The notes under the pieces were generated by a model. The model was given only the letters and a program-made list of their open reading frames with translations. It was not told the origin of the DNA and did not search any database. Position numbers and translations under genes: made by a program. From assembly GCF_001649575.2 (NCBI RefSeq), contig NC_051441.1, forward strand, positions 14,724,222-14,788,221: DNA of 64,000 nucleotides. Reading direction: 5' to 3'. This document shows positions 56,482-64,000 of this stretch, piece after piece. Each line of letters opens with the position of its first letter. Within the stretch, counting starts at the first letter, position 1. Source of the stretch: Kryptolebias marmoratus (taxonomy: Eukaryota; Chordata; Actinopteri; Cyprinodontiformes; Rivulidae).

Positions 56482-59400
56482 CTGAAAACAACACAATTGT
56501 TATTTTTTATGTAATATTGAAATAAACCTTTGTCATATTTAGTTACCCTACAAACTTAAGTGAAATTTTACCAGTTAGCTGGAGCTGGATTTGGTCACTA
56601 TAAAAGTAAAGTGTTCTCCAATTATTTGTTATTTGAAATCGACACTGGTACAATCCCTCATCCTCAAAGCCGACTTGAGAGATTTGGAAAGTAGCAGAGT
56701 TGCTGATTGAGTTTAAACTGGGAATGGTTGAGCCTGAGGGTGTTGTGACAATAAATGTTCCTCTTAAAGGTTCAGCTGAGATGGAACAATTGATGTTAAC
56801 AACTTGACCCCAGGGAACCACACCAGCAGGGTCCGTGGTGATGTTGGGCTTTGGATGGTTCACTGAAAACAACACAGATGTTATTTGCTATGTCATATTC
56901 AGTTAACCACAAGATATATTCAGAAATCTTATTAAAAGAAATTTAAATATTACCATTTACATATAGCTGGATGTGATCACTGAAGAGGGTGCTAAAGGTT
57001 TCATTTAAAACTGTGGTTTGAAACTGACACTGATATGTTCCTTCATCCTCAAAGCTGATTTGAGGAATATAAAAAGTAGCAGAGTTGCTGATTGGGTTCA
57101 GACTTTGACTAAATGAGCCTGGAGTCCTCTTAAAAATGAATGTTCCTCCTGCTTGTCCTTCAGTGACTAAACAGGTGACGCTGACATTCTGACGCCAGGA
57201 AATCGCACCAGTTGGATTTATGGTCAAGCGAGGTTTTAGTAGATCTGTTGAAAAACAATACAGCATAAAGTTGCATATTTATCACATTTATCCTAGATAA
57301 TATAAATCAAATGTTTGTGTACATTTACGAATGACAACATGACAGAAATATTGTTTAATTTAAGATAATTTATGTCAGAGCCATGTCTCAATTAAATGTT
57401 TCAATATTTTAAAAAATTGTCAAATTTCAGTCCTCTCAGATTAGACACCAGTTCTTTACATCACATCAGCAACATCCTTGTTTACAAAGTGATATAATAT
57501 TAGACATTCAAATTTGGAGGCTTAATGATAGCTTCAATACACTGTTATCAGTTGGATTTATGGTCAAGCGAGGTTTTAGTAGATCTGTTGAAGAACAATA
57601 CAACATCAAATGCCAAGTCATAGACATGCAAGCCCCACGTCAGGTCCAAACAAGAGAATTAAATAACAAGTTCAAACAACCTATCTGATCAAATATTTAA
57701 TTTTGTTACTATGTCATAATAAATGATTTCCATAAGTTATGAATGCTTCTTATATGATGTGTTTCTGAAGTGCAACTGAACTTGAAAAAGGAGTGTTGAT
57801 GTTGTATTTTACAGTAAATGTTATCCCGGTACCATACTGAAACAATGCCTATAAAATAAACTGCATTTTTTAGGACTACTGTTTCTTGAGAATTGAAACA
57901 TTCTTGGGTCTTGCCTGCCTTCCTAGTGGCCCTAAGCAGCTGCTTTGTTGTGCCTATGCTTTGGGCTGGCTGTTCTCTCAATTAGTATTGCTGAATTACC
58001 AACATATTTATAAGAAAAAAAGGATTCTTACCTGAACAGATGACACCAGCATCCTGACTATGGTTACATTTGTGATTCCCAAACCCGCTGTGTGAACACT
58101 CAGACAAAAGTCTTTCCCTTCCATTACAGACCACATCATCAAGCCAGATTTGATCTATTCCTTCTCCAAAGTGAGAAACATCCAGTGCTGTACCACAGCC
58201 TAGATGTCTACAGACCACTCTTGCATCATTTATGTCCCAGCTGGTGTTGCAAACTGTTCCCCAGGTTCCATTGTAATGGATTTCAACTCTTCCAGAACAC
58301 CAATCTGGCCCAACTAATCTGATCTGTCCAGCTAGAAACATAAAACATAACTTATTGTATTTCTCAATTATAAACATTTCTCAGCATCATGCCAGTAATC
58401 TTTCAAGAAAAGCTTTGTTTGGACAGCCTTATGTGTTGATTTTAAACCAAGACTATACTCATAGATTCTTACCTGAACAGATGACACCAGCATCCTGACT
58501 GTGAGTACAGTTGTGTGTGAAAAACCCTCTGTGTGAACATTGAGTCAGAGATGTTTCATCTCCTCTACAGGCCACATCGTCAAGCAAAATTTTATCATTT
58601 CCTTTTCCAAAGTAGGCTGAGCGAGGTGCCCCCAGAGCTGTACCACAGCCCAGCTGGCTGCAGACCACCTGAGCATCATTCAAGTCCCAGCCATCATCAC
58701 ACACTGTTCCCCATGAATTACTGTAGAAGATTTCAACTCGTCCTGAGCACCGAGACGGCCCAACTAATCTGAGCTGATAACCTATCAGACGGATAAGATA
58801 AAGCATAGAAATTAGTGACCCATAGGTATCCAAAATACATATATCATCATCATTAAAAAGATTTAATATTCAAACATATTTAATCTAAGAAAAACTACTA
58901 TAAATTATGAATTAATTGCACAAATTCTGGAAAAAAATTGTCAGACTCGGTGGAGATGGAGACGAACCCAGAGTGCAGACTCATTCTTAAAAACAATACT
59001 AATTTATTAAATAAAGAAAATAAGCAAAAACAAAAGCTGATATGGCAGCAACTAAAACTTAACAAAAATCCAAAACATGGCAGTGCAAGGCAACAAGGAA
59101 ACATAACACAGAGCAAACAACAAACAATGAACCGACAGGGTGTGGGAAAAGTGACCGGGTTTTTGAACACCAAGGGTGACGAGGTAAGTGGAAACAGGTG
59201 AGTGGGGATAATGACTGACAGGTGGAGATGGGCGTGGCAAGGAGGGCAAAAGAGTGACAGAGGAGGAGTGAATACTGACAGCAACACAAACAGGAAAAAC
59301 CAAACTGAAACAATAACACAAAACAACAGCAAGATAAAAAAGATAACAAACTAAAAACACCAAAACCCAAATCTTCACAAAAGTAAGAAGGAGAATTCTT

Positions 59401-61670
59401 ACCTGAACAAGAAACACCAGCTCTGCTGCTTCCACTGTAGGACACAGACTTGTAGTGACATTCTTGTAGAGAAATTTCACTTCCTAAACAGCCCCCATAA
59501 TCAAGCTGAAAATCTGAGTTAAAATAATAATAATAAGAATAATAAGAAGAATAAGAATAAGAATAAGAATAAGAATAAGAAGTAGGTGTAGCTGATGATG
59601 AATCACAGCCTAACTGTCTGCAGGCCACCTTAGCAGCATTTATGTCCCAGTAGTTATATAAGATTAATTTCCAGTTACGATTGTGATAGATTTCAATTGT
59701 TCCAGAGCATGCCGACCCAGAGACTCTGATCTGATGACCTGGAGTTACATGAGACAACACATACAAGAAGTGAGTTTTTTCAAATAACTCTGTGACTATT
59801 GCAGCACAGCTGCCCTCACATCATCATTATCACAAGAATAAACTGCCTTTTACCAAAAAATATGTGCTTTTCTTTCTTTCTGTTAAAAATAACAGAATTA
59901 ACTTGTCAAAGAGTAACATTTCAGGACAGATTATGGAAATGTTTTTTTTCAGAAAAATACAATCTTACTTGAACAAATGACACCAACATCCTCAACGTGG
60001 TCACAGTCGTGTGTTCCAAACCCGCTGTTCGAACACTGTGCCAGAGAAGTTTCACTTCCTGAACAACCCACCTCATCAAGCCAGATTTGTCCAGAACCTT
60101 CCCCAAATTTGGCACTTGAATTCAACGGTGGACCACAGTCCAACTGTTTGCAGACGACCTCAGCATCATTTGTGTCCCAGCCATCATCACACACTGTTCC
60201 CCAGACCCCACTGTGGTAAAATTCGACTCTTCCAGAGCATGAATCATCTGACCCTGCTAACCTAATCAAATTATCTAAAAACAGAAAACAAAAAAAGAAA
60301 CATTTTTTTTCAATAAACGTGTTTTAGTCAAAGAAAAAGTAATTGTATGCATCACACAGACAAGAGGACTGACCTTCTGCAGCCGATGAGGACAAGAGGA
60401 AACAAACTGTTTTAAAGGAGAAAAAATAAATATGATTATCTGAGCAGAAACACAGTGAAGAATTACGTGTTGACAAGTTTGTAAACATTTGAAAATGAAT
60501 TTGTAGAAGAACAGAGACAGAGAACTTAATACTGCTGGAATATATGAGGTGTAAATTTTTTAAAGACTCTGTTTTTGATTTTTTAAAAACCATGATGTAG
60601 CAACCAATTCTGTGCACGCGCACTATAAAATGTGTGTCCATAAAAGCCACACAACAATAGACCCATTATTTCCTGTTTTTCAGCATCTGTGTTACCTTAT
60701 AACCAACCAGCTCCCATTAAACTTTGGTCATGTGCTGAAATGGTTAATAACTGCGAGTAAACTGTAAAATGTTTTAACAAAAATTAGTTTTGGGAGAATC
60801 TGTAGCCAAGCTAAGCCTGCTCTTTCTCTGTTTTTTGATATGTCCTTAATGTGGACTTAATGTCCACTTAGTGGCCTAATGTGAGTTTTACAGTGTTTAT
60901 GTTGAGAAGTGTGGAGGTGAAAAATATAGAAACAGGAAAAAAAACTATCCTGAGTTGTGTAGCCAAGGCTTCAGAGACAGAGACAGAACATGCTGCTCAA
61001 ACATGTTTCTCTATAGTACCTAGATTACATATATTCTGCCTAAAGAGACTTGTAAACTAAAACCAAACAAGAAATATTTTTCATGCGCTGTGAGCTGTAA
61101 CGCATTAAAAGCATAACTATTTTTGTTTTCATGTAACTTTACTATGAACACAGTTGCGAATATTATATTTCATTTGTGATGACACACATTTCCTAAAGTT
61201 TAACTCACTGAAATTGTAAAAACTTTGAACACACCCACACTAAATAGACCTTTTGTTCACAAACCACCTTGTTCTGATTCAGTTCCACAATTTTACAATG
61301 TTGGTAAAAAATGAGCAACCTTATCGATTTTAACTTGCCTTGCCATAATCATAATAAATTAATAATAGCACCAAGCTTGATCAAACCCTGAGTACTGCCT
61401 CAATGAAACAATCATCCCCACCCCCCAAAAACAAAACATTTTGAACAAATGCAACTTTATCAAACAGTATTCAGCTTTAATTTCATGAATTAACAAAAAT
61501 CCCAAACGTAAAATCTGTCATACACATTTTTATTGTCAGGTCTTGATGTTTTTGTTAAAAATATAAAAAATAAATATCTCATCCACAATTTACTGTGTAA
61601 TATTTTGACATGTAGACAGAAATGACACATTTTGCTCACCTGTAATCAGTCCAAGTAGAGGATTTAACAT
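56180..61670 (-). CDS. secreted SRCR-Ig receptor-like gene, 9 exons
   Basis: Joining 61670-61640, 60406-60374, 60274-59969, 59738-59403, 58781-58473, 58331-58032, 57244-56954, 56862-56572 and 56481-56180 gives 2199 coding bases (732 residues). Every domain exon enters in phase 1 and no stop interrupts. Signal peptide ([20 protein letters not shown]), four SRCR domains (about 22-439), three Ig-like domains (439-732), then a stop directly after the last Ig. Single-exon SRCR domains with up to eight Cys are group B (CD163/DMBT1/CD5L type). Such proteins bind microbial or host ligands outside the cell. No transmembrane segment or GPI signal is seen, so it is predicted soluble. Fish genes combining SRCR and Ig modules exist, but I cannot name an orthologue. 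Confidence 0.82.
56572..56862 (-). CDS. SRCR-Ig gene exon 8: Ig-like domain 2
   Basis: 291 bases, TTTTCAG acceptor, ACTG|GTAAAA donor. Reads [42 protein letters not shown]. Confidence 0.88.
56954..57244 (-). CDS. SRCR-Ig gene exon 7: Ig-like domain 1
   Basis: 291 bases, CAACAG acceptor, AATG|GTAATA donor. Reads [41 protein letters not shown]. Equal exon length and about half the residues shared with domain 2 indicate tandem exon duplication. Confidence 0.88.
57551..57610 (-). pseudogene. duplicated scrap of the Ig-1 exon start
   Basis: GTTGGATTTATGGTCAAGCG and AGGTTTTAGTAGATCTGTTG are repeated from 57201-57250, covering the acceptor and first codons ([11 protein letters not shown]) with nearly no change. 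The rest of the exon is missing. Recent, truncated duplication inside intron 6. Confidence 0.85.
57611..58031. other. SRCR-Ig gene intron 6, remainder
   Basis: No further exon or recognised repeat. Confidence 0.35.
58032..58331 (-). CDS. SRCR-Ig gene exon 6: SRCR domain 4
   Basis: 300 bases, TTTCTAG acceptor, TCAG|GTAAGA donor. Reads [57 protein letters not shown] and DAGVICS. All eight group B cysteines are present. Confidence 0.92.
58473..58781 (-). CDS. SRCR-Ig gene exon 5: SRCR domain 3
   Basis: 309 bases, GATAG acceptor, TCAG|GTAAGA donor. Reads [58 protein letters not shown] and DAGVICS. Eight cysteines; the most canonical of the four. Confidence 0.93.
58937..59340. repeat. retroelement-like repeat in SRCR intron 4
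   Basis: GAACCCAGAGTGCAGACTCA, then TTTATTAAATAAAGAAAAT and GATATGGCAGCAACTAAAAC, as at 47770-47935; further on GGAAACAGGTGAGTGGGGAT and GGAGATGGGCGTGGC. The open frames on both strands here are repeat-derived. Confidence 0.5.
59403..59738 (-). CDS. SRCR-Ig gene exon 4: SRCR domain 2, divergent with Ser-Tyr repeat
   Basis: 336 bases, ACTCCAG acceptor, TCAG|GTAAGA donor. Reads [18 protein letters not shown], then LILYNYWD where [10 protein letters not shown] is expected, ACRQLGC, a Ser/Tyr run ([19 protein letters not shown]), [29 protein letters not shown]. Six cysteines: the second and seventh of the group B set are both gone. Frame and splice sites are intact, so it is likely expressed, but with an altered fold. 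Confidence 0.85.
59523..59582. repeat. coding microsatellite (AATAAG)n within SRCR domain 2
   Basis: Forward AATAAT/AATAAG units; on the coding strand TCT-TAT codons give the Ser-Tyr run. Hexamer and trimer units preserve frame. Confidence 0.92.
59969..60274 (-). CDS. SRCR-Ig gene exon 3: SRCR domain 1
   Basis: 306 bases, TTTTTAG acceptor, TCAA|GTAAGA... donor. Reads [61 protein letters not shown] and GVICS. Eight cysteines. Confidence 0.92.
60374..60406 (-). CDS. SRCR-Ig gene exon 2: second half of signal peptide
   Basis: 33 bases between TAAAACAG and GAAG|GTCAGT, encoding [10 protein letters not shown]. It completes the hydrophobic core and the small-residue cleavage region. Confidence 0.75.
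60407..61639. other. SRCR-Ig gene intron 1
   Basis: AT-rich. No additional exon or recognisable repeat was seen. Confidence 0.4.
61640..61670 (-). CDS. SRCR-Ig gene exon 1: start codon
   Basis: ATG at 61670 reads [10 protein letters not shown] and ends at ACAG|GTGAGC in the phase needed by exon 2. Chosen because it supplies the hydrophilic-free N-terminus of a signal peptide and is the nearest upstream ATG with a consensus donor. Confidence 0.65.
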
Positions 61671-61927
61671 CCTGTTGATTCTGCAGATATTTAATCTCAG
61701 TAGATTTATTACAGATGCAACAAAACAGAGAAGTTATTAGATTTGGTTCCTATGGGATTGTGTTCAGAGTGGTGCAGACTCTCATATATATATTACCATC
61801 ATGGATATGTAGTCAAATTTGGTGGATTTTTCCAATCACATTTCCCTGGTAAATTTTTTGTGTCTATGCTGTGTATTTTGTATATTTTATTTTCGGTTGT
61901 TTTTCTTTGGCAGTGACAGAAATTTAA
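61671..61927. other. region between SRCR-Ig start and the L1 element
   Basis: Presumed promoter of the SRCR-Ig gene, compressed to about 250 bases by the adjacent L1 insertion. The L1 frame continues 5' for a few codons (AVTEI) before an in-frame TAA at 61925. Confidence 0.35.
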
Positions 61928-64000
61928 ATAAGAAATGCAAACACCTACCCTATTAAACGGAAGAAGATTCTGACTCAATTAAAAAATCTACAGTGCTCAA
62001 TAGCTTTATTACAGGAGACACACCTAACTGAGAATGAACACAAAAAGCTGAAAAGGGAGTGGGTTGGTCAGGCATTTTATGCTTCATTTGGTAAAAGGAG
62101 GGGGGTAGCAATTTTAATCAAAAAAGGGATATTACTTGAAGTTGAGAAAGAGATCAAGGATAAAGAAGGAAGATATGTAATGATAGTAGGACGAATCGGT
62201 GATATGACAATTTCAGTAATAAATGTATACTTCCCAAATGAGGAGAAAGACAGTTTCTTGAAAGAAATAGTCGATATAATGACTAATGATGCAAATGGAA
62301 TGATATTGATGGGGGGAGACTTTAATACGGTTCAAAATAATATTCTAGATAGATACCCTTCTGATTACGGGCCACCGACAACAAAATCTAGAATGCTGAA
62401 TAATATTACTAAAGAGCTTGGTCTTGTTGATGTGTGGAGAAATGCCAACCCCCAAAAAAGAGACTACACTTTTTACTCAAACCCACACAAAAGCTACTCT
62501 CGAATAGATTATCTATACATATCTCAGCCACATATACATAAGGTATCAAAATGTAACATAGAAAATATAACCATAAGTGACCATGCACCTATAAGGCTAA
62601 CTTTAAATATAAATAAGGAACCCTGTTTCAGATATTGGAGAATGAATGTTTCAATTATGTCTAATGAAAATATGGTCAAAGAGATCAAGGAGTCACTTAG
62701 GGAATACTTTGAAATAAATGATAATGGGGAAGTTTCACCAACAATACTATGGGAAGGAGGGAAAGCAGTGATAAGAGGGAAAATAATAGAAATATCATCC
62801 AGAATGAAAAAAGCCAGAATGAAAGAACAAAAGGAGTTGGAAAATAAGATCAAAGAATTGGAAAGGGAGCACAAACTAGGGAATAAAAACATAATGGGAG
62901 AGCTTAAAAATGCAAAAGATAAGCTAGAGGAGATACTAACTGTTAAAGCAGAAGGTTCTCTACGCTTTACAAATCAAAGATATTACGAGATGGGCAACAG
63001 GGCGAGTCGCCTCTTGGCATTTCAACTTAGGAAAGCTCAAGTAAATAGGCACGTCCCCAAGATAAAACACCCATCAACTATGCAGACTAAAACACAACCC
63101 AAAGAAATAGCTGAAGCATTTGCAGACTATTATAAGAAACTATATGATGATTCAGACAGAGATACTCAGGATGATGAAACATCCTCTTTTCTCAAAAAAA
63201 TTAATCTCCCAACTTTATCAGAAGAAGAGTCGATAGAAATGACCCGACCTATAACTTCACAGGAAATTCTGAATGTTATTAAAAAACTCAAAAACAATAA
63301 ATCCCCGGGGACAGACGGACTGCCAGGGGAGTTTTACAAGACATTTAAAGAAGAACTAACGCCAGTATTATGTAGGGTGTTTAACTATGCACTAAGGACA
63401 GGTGACCCCCCTAAAACATGGTCTGATGCCATTATATCTGTAATCTATAAAGAGGGTAAAGACCCAACTATGTGCGAAGGATATAGACCCGTGAGTTTAT
63501 TATGCAATGACTTAAAAATACTAACAAGTATAATGGCAGAAAGAATGCAAAAACATATAGCGAAATTGATCAACCCAGACCAAACGGGATTTATCCCAGG
63601 CAGGCAGGGAGCAAACAACATTAGAAGGACACTAAACGTGATGTCGTATACAAAATCTAAATTACAACCCTCCCTCTTGATTGGTTTGGATGCCCAAAAG
63701 GCTTTTGACAAGGTAAAATTGAGTTTTCTATACCAGACATTACTAAGATTTGGATTTTCACAACAATTTGTTGAATGGGTGAAAATAATTTATAAAAATC
63801 CAAAATCCCGAATTCGAATTAATGGATATTGTTCAGAATTTTTTGATCTTAAGAAAGGAGTCAGACAGGGGGACTGCCAGAGTCCTCTACTATTTGCGGT
63901 TAATATTGAACCAATGGCAGAAGCAATAAGACAGAATAAACAAATTCAGGGAATAAAAGATGAGGGAGGGGTGGAACATAAAATATCACTGTTTGCCGAT
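61928..64000 (+). mobile_element. L1-clade LINE ORF2 (endonuclease and reverse transcriptase), runs off the window
   Basis: One frame is open for all 691 codons to the window end. The apurinic-type endonuclease is complete in its visible motifs: catalytic Glu in LLQETHLT (62015), GGDFNTV (62312), SRIDYLYIS and ISDHAP (62576). The reverse transcriptase follows: KSPGTDGLPGEFYK, GYRPVSLL, QTGFIPGRQ, LDAQKAFDKV with the motif A Asp at 63689, GVRQGDCQSPLLF, and FAD at 63992-64000, the first part of the catalytic FADD. The 5' end is truncated or decayed: an in-frame TAA precedes it, the start of the endonuclease is missing, and no ORF1 is seen. Such elements insert by target-primed reverse transcription. 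Confidence 0.92.

Noticed and set aside
58898..59332. Hydrophobic 144-codon minus frame, a possible membrane protein
   Set aside because: It lies within an interspersed repeat in an SRCR intron; T-rich repeat sequence gives Phe/Leu/Val by chance.

Overview
The window is vertebrate nuclear DNA, almost certainly from a ray-finned (probably percomorph) fish. It is AT-rich and intron-rich, and packed with fish-type repeats: Tc1/mariner relics, L2/CR1-, RTE- and L1-type LINE pieces, a tRNA-like short interspersed repeat, hAT-type MITEs and a solo LTR. Its recognisable genes include families that are expanded in teleosts: a B30.2-bearing NLR, tandem C2H2 zinc-finger genes and an SRCR-Ig receptor. 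It is a draft scaffold with five N gaps (1027-1614, 15741-15840, 31559-31658, 40237-40336, 52907-53077) and single Ns at 4156 and 15953.

Layout. At 0-2 kb lie two lone exons: exon 1 of beta-SNAP (napb) on the plus strand and, across a gap set in GA-rich sequence, one S4-segment exon of an EAG-type potassium channel (kcnh1/kcnh5) on the minus strand. No partner exon of either gene was recognised elsewhere, so this edge may be misjoined. From 2 to 37 kb I found no convincing gene, only repeats and AT-rich unique sequence with a few palindromes and candidate regulatory elements. At 37.4-41.4 kb (minus) is a duplicated C2H2 zinc-finger locus. It has a 12-finger exon, an in-phase chimeric exon made by partial tandem duplication, and an upstream exon 1. 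Direct duplicates at about 34.7 and 42.0 kb flank it.

At 43.9-51.1 kb (minus) is a complete NOD-like receptor gene that I could join through 11 exons with every splice phase consistent: CARD, FISNA, NACHT, five LRR exons, linker exon, B30.2 (about 1208 residues). An interferon-response-like motif lies about 0.85 kb upstream of it. From 52 to 54.7 kb are repeats, including a solo LTR with a 5-bp target duplication and a perfect 28-bp hairpin. At 56.2-61.7 kb (minus) is a second gene complete in frame: signal peptide, four SRCR domains, three Ig-like domains (about 732 residues). From 61.9 kb to the window end an L1-type ORF2 is open through endonuclease and most of the reverse transcriptase.

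Function. The NLR and the SRCR-Ig protein both belong to innate-immune families (cytosolic sensor, and scavenger/pattern recognition), and the zinc-finger gene belongs to a fast-evolving DNA-binding family. The 37-62 kb half therefore looks like a duplication-prone immune and zinc-finger cluster, all transcribed from the minus strand. Splice models were made by eye from GT/AG sites, phase and domain boundaries. Repeat borders are approximate.
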